Positions 21,550-33,036 are shown, numbered from the stretch's first letter. The stretch is DNA of 64,000 nt from Lycorma delicatula (GCF_047948215.1 NC_134465.1:49073946-49137945), one strand, 5' to 3'. The notes: a model not told the origin generated them from the letters alone. Program-made: numbers and translations.

Positions 21550-22890
21550 TTGCAAATGAAATGATGCACCGTGACGATGAAGACTTTATCGTGTCGTATT
21601 CAGTGACGAATCTGCATTTTATTTAATAGAAAAGTAAAAACTCATAATGTGCGTAACTGGGTTTCAGATAATCGTCACGAAATATTGTAGTGTAAACGAA
21701 ACTACCCAAAATTGAATGTTTCTCGTGCCGTATCCCGACGGAAAGTTTGCGAAAGCAAGTGTGTCTGGAATGAACTACTTTGATATGCTTCAACTACGGT
21801 TCTTTCCTCGACTGCAATAAGAACCACAGAACTTAATTTGACAACAAGATGGTGCGCTTTTTCACTGACAACGCTGTACGTGATCGGTTGAATGAAATTC
21901 TCGCCGACTGCTGGATCGGTCGTCGGGGACCAGATGACTGCTTTTTTGCCGTGGCCTCCACGTTCACCCGATCTGACTCCGTGTGATTTTTTTCTTTCGG
22001 GTATATAAAGGATCGGTGAACCAAAGGCCGGTGGACCGTCGTCACATTTCGTGCGTTGAACCGTGGAGGAAATTTGGGGTGCTTACTGGCTCACCCAGTT
22101 TCTGACCGGCCACAGGTGATTTAGGACGTATCTCTACAAGAGACGACGGACTGACGATGAGGAGTACCCATACTGTGGCGAGGTGGACACCTCAGAACAT
22201 GTCATTTTTGACTGCAGTAGATGGGTCAATGAACGTAAGGTGTGCGAGGTGTTGGTGGGTCCACTAAGTATGGAGATATAGTCAGTTCTACACTGGAGAA
22301 TGAACAGCAGTTCTACACAATCTCGAGTTTCATCACCGGGGTGACCCATCCAACGAAAAGATTGGGGAGAGAAGAGATGATGCAAGACCACCTCAGAAAA
22401 ACCTGCGTGCAGATGAAGAATAGGACGGAAGAGCGACGGGGTGAAGGACAGCCTTCTGTGGAGCCATCGTTCGTCCACGCTTGCGAGGATAGGCGATGGT
22501 GATGAGCCACGGGGACTCTGGATCCCCCAAGCTCAAACGCACCTCCAGGAGCTGTGTAATACTTAATTGCGAGTCCGGCCCAGAGAGGGGAGTTGGCTAG
22601 ATAGGAAGTTTAGTCGGTAGGGCGAAGGAATACATACGTACACTTCAACATTTTGCGTAACCTGTTAGCGAGCCCGACACTTCGCCCGTAAATGGAATCC
22701 TTCCGACTCACCAGAAAAAAAAAGAAGTGTATGTGACACAGGTTACAGGCTAATCTACCCTACCTGAGACACAAAATTCAAGCGGCTGTCGCATCAATTA
22801 CTCCAGACTTGCTGATTAAAATATGGGATGAACTCTCCTATCGGCTGGATGTGTGCCGTGTAACGAATGATGCTCATATTTAACACTTAC
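21550..22890 (+). pseudogene. Tc1-type transposase, decayed and split
   Basis: Pieces seen: FANEMMHRDDEDF near 21555, a first catalytic-region remnant near 21600, then at about 21840-22050 AVRDRLNEILADCWIGRRGP and a broken third catalytic region ending FSFGYIKDR. The C-terminus resumes at about 22770 with LRHKIQAAVASITPDLLIK and DELSYRLDVCRVTNDAHI, typical of the family's end. Between the two is LINE sequence, so the gene was cut by that insertion. The N-terminal DNA-binding half is absent. Confidence 0.78.
22065..22740 (+). pseudogene. R1-like non-LTR retrotransposon 3' end
   Basis: Sense sequence reads YWLTQFLTGHR followed by YLYKRRRTDDEEYPYCGEVD, then TSEHVIFDCSRW: the C-x2-C (here Y-C)...H...C cysteine motif that ends R1-clade LINE proteins. 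Stops follow, then a 3' UTR ending CGACACTTCGCCC and an A-rich tail near 22722. The minus-strand copy at 34.5 kb shares the motif and the CGACACTTCG 3' end, so both belong to one family. Confidence 0.8.
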
Positions 22891-23079
22891 AGGAAAAACC
22901 TTTTGAGTAGCTCTTTCATTTCACGTATAACTTATCAATGTAAGTAAAACTTAATAAAAATTACATAACATTAAAACCCCGATATTCCTTTTGAAACACA
23001 TGGAACGGAACGCAAGAATGGCGGGAGTTTCAATATGTCTCCCTACGTATCGCAGAGCCAGGACAATGTCCCTTGCTAC

Positions 23080-23830
23080 TGTATCTTTCTATTATCGGGC
23101 GAATTTCATCGGTTATTTAGTGGCAGTTATAAATTTTAAGTTTTATTTACGGACGGATTTGGTAATTTGCGTTCCTCTCCGTATGGACCATCGTGAAATT
23201 TATTTACTGGTTCTGACCGTGAGAGACTAAGCTTTTGAGCCTAGTAATCCCGGCGTGATTCCCCTTCAGTCTATCCGCTGAAGTACTTTCGGTACCAGCA
23301 CCTATGGGCTAGCAGGAGTGCCCCTAACGGAGCCCTAGTTATTTGAATGGAGAAATGCACCCCGTTCTCCGGAGGGAGTCGCATATGCTGACTAAATGAA
23401 ATTGTGGTCTCCTCGTGGGACGGTGTGGGTTGTTGTCTAGCTTTTTTTAGTTTTAACAAAATTTAATTGCAAAAACGGTCACTTTCGCAGCGCGAATTAA
23501 CGCGTGGTTTCCATTTATAGGTTACGCGATATAGAGGCTCCTAAGCCCGGTTTGTAATTTTTTGACTCTCGTACCGCCTCTTACAGTGGTTCGTTTAATG
23601 CGGCATGAGGCCGTTTTCTTATACCCTGTGGAGTCCTCTCGGCAGATGTCCCGGAGATGGCCGTATTCGGACACGGCCGCTCTCCCGAACAGTCTACGTG
23701 CCTGCGCCACCCCCACTTCGCATACGGTGTTTAGTCCCACATTGTAGCGAAGAGTGACATTTCTGACGAATTGAAACACACCTATTGAACGCAAAACATA
23801 AAGACAGTATTTCATAAAAAAATATTTTAA
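23080..23830. other. unexplained GC-richer block
   Basis: Mixed-composition sequence unlike its surroundings. A minus-strand frame 23522-23854 (110 codons; includes RRLFGRAAVSEYGHLRDI) is the longest open stretch but matches no family I know. The 23230-23450 part is also GC-richer. Could be a 5' region of an LTR or non-LTR element. Confidence 0.4.
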
Positions 23831-24014
23831 ACTATTTAACATGACTTCCTTCAAGAAAAATCCTTATAAATATGATTTTCTTCTTTGTTAAAAAAAATAG
23901 TTTAATTTGGTTTTATAGTATATCATAGATTAGAATCGATAATGTCAAATAACTGTATAAAAATCGATAAATTTTCCTTAAATTGTTTGACTGAATTATT
24001 AACTTGAATGTTTA

Positions 24015-24050
24015 GTTTTTTATGGATGGTGAGATCCATCCATAAAAAAC
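24015..24050. repeat. 15-bp perfect hairpin
   Basis: Arms 24015-24029 and 24036-24050 (GTTTTTTATGGATGG and complement), loop TGAGAT. No neighbouring gene. Confidence 0.75.
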
Positions 24051-24059
24051 GCTAGAGCA

Positions 24060-25125
24060 CACTATATGAATGATTATATTACACTAGAAGAAAAGCGACA
24101 CAAGAAAAATTACACTAAACTAAGACGAGACAGCTTCGTTTTATGTGAAAATTGTGATGGATGGAGCGATTTCTGCTTTCCCGTGTTAAAAAAAAAGAGC
24201 CGCAGAATTCTACTTCCGGATAGGAACGGGTCAGAGGTTAACAGGAAGGGCGGGGATGGCGGGGAGGGTGAAAAGGGAAGAAAACAAAGATGGATGATAG
24301 TCGTCAAGTTAAAGATTTCATTTCGTTTCAGTAACACGAGGACAGAATAATTTTCTACCTTTTTTTTTAAGTCTAACATATTCTCTTCAATCAATCCTTT
24401 TTATTTCGTTTTTTATCCTTCTTCCTCTTTAAGCTTTTAACCTTTTTCTTTTATTTAAAAAAAAAAAATTAATTATAAAATTATTATTAAACTAAAGTAG
24501 CAACTATTTCTGGATCAGTCAGGATGATATTACCTCTGTGGAAGTAAAAAATACTTCCGTAGTTACAGTCCTACGAAAAATATGAAGTTTTATTTTTAAT
24601 TTTCCAAAAACAATTTACTGCGATTTTGACGCTCTTGGAAACTTTTATTCTCATCTTTTAATATTCTCTTTTATAATTTCTTCAGTTTTACGTCTTTTTT
24701 TTGCATTTTTTTGCAATTGGACTTATGTGAACCATTTATTTGCCTAAGTTATATACTTTAGAAGAAATCAAAAATATGTTTGGCCGATCCATTATTATTA
24801 ATTTTAAATAAATGGCAGTAAAATACAATTCATATTTTCCTTATTGTGTCTGACAGTTTTTTTTTCATTTTTAGTATAAAGATTGTTATTTATAATTAAT
24901 TTTACCTGATTATTTTGAAATTTAGGACGTAATTTTTTTTTTTTATTTTCCTTTCTAGATTTTCTAGTTTACCCTTGTTACAAACACTATTAGGGTTTCA
25001 ACTGCTTCCAGTTTTATCACAGTTTTATATTGTCGAAATATTGAGTTTCATGATAAAGACCTGTTCGTTATACCTGTTTTATCTGGAAATCTAATTTCAT
25101 TTTATTACCTCAAACCCTTTTTTAT
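24060..25125. other. AT-rich sequence without recognisable genes
   Basis: Open frames on both strands at 24066-24394 overlap each other and have no recognisable domain. The rest is A/T homopolymer-rich. Confidence 0.55.
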
Positions 25126-25130
25126 CCTTT

Positions 25131-26655
25131 TTTTTCTCTTCGGTCATTTGACTGGTTTGATGCAGCTCTCCAAGATTCTCTATCTAGTGCTAGTCGTTTC
25201 ATTTCAGTATACCCTCTACATCCTACATCCTTAACAATTTGTTTTACATATTCCAAACGTGGCCTGCCTACACAATTTTTCCCTTCTACCTGTCCTTCCA
25301 ATATTAAAGCGACTATTCCAGGATGTGGCCTATAAGTCTGACTCTTCTTTTAACTATATTTTTCCAAATGCTTCATTCTTCATCGATTTACCGCAACACC
25401 TCTTAATATGTCACTTTATGCATCCATATGATTTTTAACAATCTCCTATAGCACCGCATTTCAAAATCTTTTAATCTTTTCTTCTCAGATACTCCGATCG
25501 TCCAACTTTCACTTCCATATAAGCGACACTCCAAACATATACTTTCAAAAATCTTTTCCTGACATTTAAATTAATTTTTGATGTAAACAAATTATATTTC
25601 TTACTGAAGGCTCGTTTAGCTTGTGCTATTCGGCATTTTATATCGCTCCTGCTTCGTCCATCTTTAGTAATTCTACTTCCCAAATAACAAAATTTTTCTA
25701 TCTCCATAATCTTTTCTCCTCCTATTTTCACATTCAGTGGTCCATCTTTGTTATTTCTACTACATTTCATTACTTTTGTTTTGTTCTTGTTTATTTTCAT
25801 GCGATAGTTCTTGCGTAGGACTTCATCTATGCCGTTCATTGTTTCTTCTAAATCCTTTTTACTCTCGGCTAGAATTACTATATCATCAGCAAATCGTATC
25901 ATCTTTATCTTTACATCTTGTACTGTTACTCCGAATCTAAATTGTTCTTTAACATCATTAACTGCTAGTTCCATGTAAAGATTAAAAAGTAACGGAGATA
26001 GGGAACATCCTTGTCGGACTCCCTTTCTTATTAGGGCTTCTTTCTTATGTTCTTCAATTGTTATTGTTGCTGTTTGGTTCCTGTACATGTTAGCAATTGT
26101 TCTTCTATCTCTGTATTTGAACCCTAACTTTTGTAAAATGCTGAACATTTTATTCCAGTCTACGTTATCGAATGCCTTTTCTAGGTCTATAAACGCCAAG
26201 TATGTTGGTTTGTTTTTCTTTAATCTTCCTTCTACTATTAATCTGAGGCCTAAAATTGCTTCCCTTGTCCTTATACTTTTCCTGAAACCAAATTGGTCTT
26301 CTCCTAACACTTCTTCCATTTTCCTCTCAATTCTTCTGTATAGAATTCTAGTTAAGATTTTTGATGCATGACTAGTTAAACTAATTGTTCTGTATTCTTC
26401 ACATCTATCTGCCCCAGCTTTCTTTGGTATCATGACTATAACACTTTTTTGAAGTCTGATGGAACTTCCCCTTTTTCATAAATATTACACACCAGTTTAT
26501 ATAATCTATCAATCGCTTCCTCACCTGCACTGCGCAGTAATTCTACAGGTATTCCATCTATTCCAGGAGCCTTTATGCCATTTAAATCTTTTAATGCTCT
26601 CTTAAATTCAGATCTCAGTATTGTTTCCCCCATTTCATCCTCCTCAACTTCCTCA
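25131..26655 (-). pseudogene. RTE-type LINE, longest copy (reverse transcriptase)
   Basis: The longest RTE copy here. Minus-strand frame 25471-26433 (320 codons) begins inside the reverse transcriptase at IPKKAGADRCEEYRTISLTS, then shows palm motif A FIDLEKAFDNVDW, the GVRQGCSLSPLLFNLY motif and the catalytic RFADDIVILAE, then the thumb region CSRNNKDGPLNVKIGG. The upstream piece 26436-26633 (EFKRALKDLNGIKAPGIDGI) is separated by one frameshift near 26435. The C-terminal tail at 25131-25480 has further breaks. The apurinic endonuclease domain expected N-terminal to this is missing. The enzyme would copy LINE RNA at a nicked target. Confidence 0.93.
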
Positions 26656-26708
26656 AGAGGAAGTTGAGAAGGAAGGAAGAAGGAAGTTGAGGAAGTTGAG
26701 GAGCTGAG
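26636..26708. repeat. inverted/direct GAAGTTGAGG repeats at LINE edge
   Basis: At the 5' edge of the RTE copy, CCTCAACTTCCTC is followed within two bases by its complement and then by three more GAAGTTGAG-type repeats. The RTE copy at 44.87 kb reads straight on at this point without them, so this is a local rearrangement. Confidence 0.7.
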
Positions 26709-26709
26709 A

Positions 26710-27880
26710 ATTTGAATTCTTTTTTATCTAAAGAATTCAAACTGATCAATTCTCTGAGATATTTATCCATTTTCTCTAATTTTTTATTATATATACTAAA
26801 AAATTTAGGCAATTTTATATTAATCCGCTCTTGAACTATGTATGTGAACTTCATGGTACGGAACCTTTCAGTCGAATTTTGAAGCATTTCCGCTTATCTA
26901 TTTGCTCTGAAATTTTTCAAACAGGTTTGCTATTGATGACAACACATTCTAGCAAACATTTTCAAGTCGCTAAGATGCCCCTAAGTTGCTAACTGAAAAA
27001 AATGGCCCTTGAACTTATGCAACCTCGTTTACATGCATATTTTCTTAGTGAAAGAATTATTCATGATTGCAATATTGTCGTTTCAATTGATTAAATTGAA
27101 CGAAAGTATTTTTTCTACGATAAAAAAATTCAAATTTCATATAACCGTTACATTTAATATTTATGTATGAAGATTCATGATACTTATGAGCTAATAAATA
27201 AAAGTACTCCTCTTCGATCATAGGTGAGAATTGCGCAGTTTCCCCGCGAACATTACAAACTAAGATCAAAATCACCTTAAATTACAAAACATCGAAGGCT
27301 CGAAAAAGTAATTTTGCTGTCGACAGAACTTGGAAATTCGATCGCACACACGGTGAAAGAAAATTTCCCGCAACATTTGTTAAATTATGGCTGGAGTTTG
27401 GAAATCCGGAATTTCCTTTGGTGTATTGAGTGACATTACTAACCGGTTCAGTGTATATATTCACGAGAGATTTCAATATGTGAGATTAGGAACCTAAGAT
27501 TCATGCTGTTAGTAATGTTTGAAGTATATATGAGTATATACAATATTATTTTAAGACATATGATCTTTTAAAGCTGTCTGCGGTATTGGAAATTCGAGGC
27601 ATGAAAACTTCCAAAGATCGCTCAAACCTGTACGCTAGCGCAACTATAAAGTATAAACTTATGAAGACTAAAAAGAAAAAAAAACACAGCTAGTAACCGA
27701 AAATACTAAACATTAACATATATAAAGAAATATTCATTCATAAATTTAAAGAGTAGGGGACTAAGGAGAGGGGTGCACTTGCAACCCCCTCTGCAGGCCA
27801 TTGAATTCACATAATGTTACTTATTACCATCAAAGCTTCTTGTCAAATCCATTCTGAGATACCGGGGCGAATTTTGTAAA
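26710..27880. other. AT-rich sequence; start of a foldback-type repeat near 27750
   Basis: No gene. About 27620-27680 (TATAAACTTATGAAGACTAA) recurs at 32145-32165, and 27750-27865 resembles sequence at 32.3-32.5 kb (shared CCATTCTGAGATACCG). Confidence 0.5.
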
Positions 27881-27887
27881 AAATGTT

Positions 27888-28069
27888 GCAAACATAACTC
27901 CTCTTTATATTAATTTCAGTGCATGCGTACATGCTTATATTACCATTTAAAAAAAAAAAAATGCCCCAAAATTCACCGCCTTCCGCAAAAATCAAAGAAA
28001 GTTAAAAAAATTCCATGCCTAACCGGGATTCGAACCCAGGATCTCCGGATGATAAACCGAGACGCTACC
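27888..28069 (-). repeat. tRNA-like module, copy 1
   Basis: About 180 bp repeated at 29299-29474. On the minus strand its end has a T-arm-like CTGGGTTCGAATCCCGG followed by TTAGGCATGG, with a possible anticodon arm upstream. Stems are imperfect and there is no acceptor partner, so it is a tRNA-derived repeat, not a tRNA gene. Confidence 0.7.
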
Positions 28070-28083
28070 TAGAACCCCCACTA

Positions 28084-28375
28084 TTAGCGTTCGCAAACGC
28101 TAATAGTGTTGAACTAGGAGAGTTGAAAACACAATATAAAATTTATTTAAATAATTTTTTGTAAATCATATTAGCGGTCTTCCTTTTTAATAACAATTTA
28201 ATCATAAAGACAGAAGAATTAAATTTATTACAAATTAATTTTTATCGTACGTTTTTATAGTTTTTGAATCCGTTAACTGAAAGCGAAAAATGTAAATATT
28301 AAATAAAATCTATATTCGTATGCGTGGGTACATTTACTACTTTGAATCGTTCTGGGAAATTATTAATTCACATTT

Positions 28376-28407
<32 letters not shown>

Positions 28408-29294
28408 GTGAGAGCTAGAGAGAGAGTAGGAGGGTGGGAGAGGGCGAGATAAGAGTGATCACGTCATGGTGTACGAGTAGCAATACTACTCTTTGAATAA
28501 AAAAGAGACTAATCCAGCATCTGCCGGGATTGATCAAGGAAAACCATGGTAAAATCTTGATTAGAACAGCATCACAAAATACATAATATAAAAAATTAAC
28601 GTTATGAAAGTCCATATTAATTATCTTAAATATAAATATGTCCCTTCGAAGTCTGACGAAATTAAAGAATTATTTTTGACCAGAAGATTTTGAAATTATT
28701 TTCATTGCCTTAAAATTTAAAAAGTAAAAACATTTACCGAATAAAAATAATATTTACAATTTTATTTTTTTAATAAATTTTCTTCAGTAAAGTTATCTCT
28801 AAATCTAATGACCTACTTCAACAAAAGCTAAAATAAGAAAAAGAAAATTTTCAAAAAACTATTGAACTGCATTCTACGTGCGGGGTCTATATAAAAAAAA
28901 AAAAAATAGTAGAAATTTCTTGTTTATATGAAGTATAAACTTTCAAAAAAATTTTGAAAAATTGGAAAAAGAGGACGTGTGAAAGCAAAATAAAAAAAAA
29001 ACAATGTATTTCAAATTTTAAGGGGTGGGGGTTGATTTTTTTAAAATTTTGATTATTTAAAATACCAAAACTTTAAGATATTTTAAACCTTAACACATTT
29101 TGAAAAAATAATATAATAATATGCCCCACATATAGAAATGTTATAGGTGTCGACACTGTTAAATATGAATGGATGGATAGGTTTGCCCACGGGTATAGAA
29201 GAGAAACCTTCTTTTGTCCTTTAAATGTCCTGACAAGATCACCGCGATATTTTTGTTCATTAGAGAGTGACATCCTGGTGAGTAAAGACTTGCT
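28084..29294. repeat. 1.2-kb unclassified repeat, copy 1
   Basis: Nearly identical by eye to 41727-42892. Begins with a hairpin (11-bp stem CTATTAGCGTT, loop CGCA, 28081-28106) and ends AGTAAAGACTTGCT. Noncoding; carries a (TA)n/GAGA tract near 28380-28440. Not recognised as LTR, TIR or Helitron. Confidence 0.8.
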
Positions 29295-29298
29295 GACT

Positions 29299-29490
29299 TT
29301 GCACACATAACCCCTCTATTAATTTCAGTGCATGCGTACATGCTTATATTACCACTTAAAAAAAGTTGCCCCCAAATTCACCGCCTTCCGCAAAAATCAA
29401 AGAAAGTTAAAAAAACTCCATGCCTAACCGGGATTCGAACCCAGGATCTCCGGATGATAAACCGAGACGCTACCGCTCCGCTACGGAATG
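29299..29490 (-). repeat. tRNA-like module, copy 2
   Basis: Second copy of the module at 27888-28069, extending a little further (CGCTCCGCTACGGA), which adds more of the tRNA-like D-arm side. With copy 1 it brackets the 1.2-kb repeat. A much more degraded relative lies at 45085-45135. Confidence 0.7.
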
Positions 29491-29849
29491 GTAAATATTG
29501 TTTCACATTTTTAAACCATGTTTTTTTTATTTTGCTGAATTCTTTTTCTGAGAATTATAATTTCTTTGCACTATATAAAGCTTCTTCTGGAAGTATTACA
29601 GGTTTTACTTATTTTATATTATTTAACCGAATTGTTTCGAATAATTTCCTAGGCATAGTAGTAAAAAAAAAAAAAAAAAAAAATACTTTGGGGGATATAT
29701 TGTGGGTGGAGGGCCGATTAAAGTTTAAAAATACCAATTTTTGAATTTTTCTAAACTTTTGTTGGTTTATTTAAACTTTTAGTAATAATGAGTCTGGCAG
29801 AAATAACTCCCCGATTTCCCACCGGTAATGGTGGAGCGCATATAGTACA

Positions 29850-31370
29850 GAGTGTGTTCGGCACGCCATTTTGTAGCGGATGTCTTGTTATTTCTGTTAC
29901 AACCATGGTGTGGACTGGTGAGCATATTACCAAAACGCAAAGATTATTTTTTCACACTTTTAGCTATGTCGACACCCTATAATAACACAATTCAATTATG
30001 GGTGTCTAATTTTAGAGGTTCAGCTTTGGAGAAGAAACCACCAAGTAGACCACGAAGCGTTCGAACACCCGAAAATATTGGAAGCAGTGAGATAAACATC
30101 CCAAACCCGTAGGGGAAGACACCCGCCTTGTGACGCTTCCAATCGCACCCCCCCCCCCCCATGTTACTAGACTTGATGGGCTATAACGGGAGTCGTCTTT
30201 CGCCGTCTAACTTTTTACATATCATAGTAATAATCCAGGCCTCGTTGGGATCCCACCGATGTAACTGCCTCGGTTGACATTTACATCGGTGATTTTCAAA
30301 CTCAGCTTATGCCTTCGCTGAAGGCCTCGTCTGGATATCTGGAATGTCCTACCGTTGCCTCTGAACTAGCCAACCGAGTTTGCGGAAGCACGAACCCCGC
30401 GCCTAGTTCTACCTTTAATTTGAACCAATTTCTAGTAAATGTCTCGATATACGAGGCAATTTAACAAAAACGTACCACCAGAAATGTTATTCGCAACAAC
30501 GAAATTTATTCCTAGTTCCCTCAGGGAACTCAACTTCAGTTCATATCCCTGACTTAGTGAGACAAGAACAATCTCAACGTCGCTCAGCTCTTTAAATACG
30601 TTGCTGCGTTACAAATTTCTGATAGGACTGTAAGCGAAATTTTACACGCCAACTTACAGTTTTATCTTTACAAAACGATGCTAGTGCAGCAGCTAAATGA
30701 ACGTTACTGGATTAGGCGTATCGCTTCTTGTCAGGCTGTAATGGAAAATATTCCGGTGAACTCGATTGTGCTGTCAAGCGACAAAGCTCATTTTCATTTA
30801 TCGGGTTGCGTTAACAAACAATACTTTTCATACTGAGCAGAAAATAATCCACTCCAACTTAGCCCACTTAATCTGGGGTTAATTGCAGTGGCGCAATTAG
30901 CGCCCACTGCAATCTGAGCGTATTACTGTTTGGTGCGCGGTTGCTGAATTTGAAATAATAGGACCATACGTTTTGAGGAAGAAAAGCAATCGGTTACAGA
31001 CTACCGAACGTTGTGTAAAAATGTTACGCGACTTCTTCCTACCAAGACGTTTGGTTTCCACAAGATGGGGCCACTGCTCACACAGCAAGACAATGAAATT
31101 TCAATGAATTTCTTCAGAGAAATGTTTCCCGGACGTAATATTTCACAACAACGAGACCGGCCCGGTCACCCGATCTTACTACATGTGAATTTTTCCTCTG
31201 GGGTGAATTTTTCCTCTGGGGACATCTAAAGGCTTAAATCTTTAAAAAGAAGCCTAGAACCCTCGATCATTTAAAAGCTGCTATCCATCAACAAATCATC
31301 TCAACATTATTGGAAATGATAGAAAAGTAATGCGGAATTTCAAGGGAAGGTTAAAAACTTGTACAGATAG
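29850..31370 (+). pseudogene. Tc1/mariner-type transposase, decayed
   Basis: Pieces in order: N-terminal DNA-binding region near 29970-30090 (YNNTIQLWVSNFRGSALEKK, then RPRSVRTPENI); after a gap, TVSEILHANLQFYLYKTMLV near 30630; first catalytic region KAHFHLSGCVNKQYFSY near 30785; AENNPLQLSPLN near 30840; third-region remnants near 31110-31200 (NFFREMFPGRNIS). Many stops; the usual second-region QDGA appears only as TQQDNE. Inactive. Confidence 0.8.
30110..30450. other. GC-rich insertion inside the transposase
   Basis: Separates two collinear transposase pieces, starts near a C13 run at 30150 and differs in composition from both sides. Contains a short hairpin (CCGATGTAA). No target duplication found and no family recognised. 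Confidence 0.45.
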
Positions 31371-31429
31371 TGAAAATCGGCGCATATGAACGACATAAAT
31401 TTCAAAAATTAATAAAAGGTATAAAAAAT

Positions 31430-33036
31430 AAAAATGGTAAATAGTGTTCTTTCAGAATATATTTAATTTTTTTTTATAATTTTATAGTAACGTCTACTTA
31501 TTTACATTTCAAATCGGGGAGTTATTTCTGCTGGACCCTATAAAGAATGCTCTATCCTACCTTACTAAATGATATTTGTATGTGTGTCTGTTTGTGCGTC
31601 CCCCTTAGCTCAGTACCGGAATCTAGCGATAACTAGCGGAAAACCCCGATTCGTTTGTACATGTCTCGTAGTGTTCAGGTGTATACTTGTTATATTATTA
31701 TATATCGTTTTGGGGAAAATTTAGTACTTATTAACTGGATCCGAATTTTCGGACGAAAATCGGATTTTTGAAAACGGTCGGTTCTAGCACTCTGAAAAAT
31801 TTTTCGACCCCCCGCTCCTAACCGGTGAATCTGTTCGCTCCCAGTGTTACCCATCGGATGATAATATTCTCAAGTGTCCCCGGTACGCTGTTCGGAAATT
31901 GGGGAGGACTGCGATGGGGTGTCACCGTAATATCTCGGCAACCGCTTGTCCAGTTTTCACAATTCAAATGGCGTATCTATCAACAGGTCGAGCTCTGTTC
32001 AACGCATCAGGTACATTCTTGATCGACCGGATGTTGGTTATTAAATCGTTTAACACTATGTTTTGATTGCATTCACTCACCATTAAACGTACCGATCCTA
32101 TATTTCGCTAAATACCCTCAAACCTGTCCGCTAACGCAGCTGTAAAGTATAAACTTATGAAGACTAAAAAGTAGAAAAAATATATAAAAAAAACTTATTA
32201 AAAACTACTCTTAAATGCACTAAAAAGTAGAAAATAAATAATATGTAAAAAAAATTTAACATCACTTAAATTACACGTACTAAAATGTAAAAAAATAATT
32301 TTAGGAGGTATCTCAGAATGGATCTGACAAGTTTTGATGGTGATATGTAAGATTATGTGAATACAATGGCCTAAAGAGTGGTGTGCTGCAGTACCCTACT
32401 CTTTATTCATCACTCATATGAAAAAACTGGAAAAGACATCAAAGTTCTAATTTGAAGGTATGACTTTCACACAATCTTACATAACACCTTCAAAGCTTGT
32501 TATCAAATCCATTCTGAGATACCGTCATAAAATTATATTTTACATTTTAGTGCGTTTAATTTTAAAACACCTTTGTTTTATATATTTTTTATTTATTTAT
32601 GTGATTGTTTTTCTTCGTAAAATAATGAACTATAACCAAAAAGTAGGCACCGGAAAGTACCGATCACTAGCGGAAAATCCCGATTGGTTAGTATCAATTT
32701 CTAGAGTTAAATTTCTAATTTAACTTTCGTTATACCAATTTTCATCTTTAAAAAAAATATTTTTACACAAGAGGTAATCAGTTTTACATACCAAATAATC
32801 CCATTCCGAGACATCGCCCACCAGGGCAACCCGCTCGGAGGGCCTTGCTGCGGAGGCGTGTCCTAGGCACGCCCTGTAACTAGTGTAAAATAAATGGCAA
32901 ACACTGTTCTTTCAGAATATATTTAATTTTTTTTTTATTTTTTATTTTTATAATTTTGTTGTAATGTCTATTTTATTTACATTTCAAATTGGGGAGTTAT
33001 TTCTGCTGGACCCTATAAAGAATGTTCTATATTAGA
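31430..33036. repeat. duplicated Tc1 3' junction and foldback-like sequence
   Basis: 31430-31560 and 32885-33036 are similar, including both the element's right end (GAGTTATTTCTGCTGGACCC) and the flank TATAAAGAATG after it. Because the flank is copied too, this is a local duplication, not a second insertion. Between them, 32303-32358 and 32461-32522 form inverted arms around GGTATCTCAGAATGGAT. Confidence 0.65.

Larger units (their letters stand above)
21394..23003 (+). mobile_element. internally deleted Tc1-type element with LINE insertion
   Basis: Long terminal inverted repeats of about 90-100 bp: GAATATCGGGGTTTTAA at 21408-21424 is perfectly inverted at 22971-22987, and similarity continues without gaps to GAAATGAAAGAGC in both arms. 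The left TIR runs almost directly into the catalytic half of a transposase, so the N-terminal half is deleted. An R1-like LINE fragment at about 22065-22740 splits the C-terminal part. The exact outer ends are uncertain by a few bases. Confidence 0.8.
29788..31538 (+). mobile_element. Tc1/mariner-type element, decayed
   Basis: Terminal inverted repeats share CAGAAATAACTCCCCGATTT (left 29798-29817, right complement near 31511-31530), with TA flanks at 29786-29787 and 31539-31540. It contains a broken transposase and a GC-rich foreign-looking segment at about 30110-30450. Confidence 0.82.

Noticed and set aside
24066..24394. Overlapping 94-codon frames on both strands
   Set aside because: They overlap each other in complement, are low in complexity in part, and match no family.
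25621..25940. Plus-strand frames over RTE copies (also at 43844, 44310, 55176, 26087)
   Set aside because: They recur only because they are antisense shadows of the minus-strand reverse transcriptase.
28016..28069. A tRNA gene on the minus strand
   Set aside because: The T arm is good but the anticodon stem has mismatches and no acceptor stem partner is present. Its duplication at 29.4 kb points to a tRNA-derived repeat.
28084..29294. 1.2-kb repeat as a Helitron because of its terminal hairpin
   Set aside because: No TC start and no CTRR after the hairpin in either orientation, and no A|T target evident.
32885..33036. A second Tc1-type element end
   Set aside because: The host flank TATAAAGAATG is repeated as well, so this is a duplication of the first junction.
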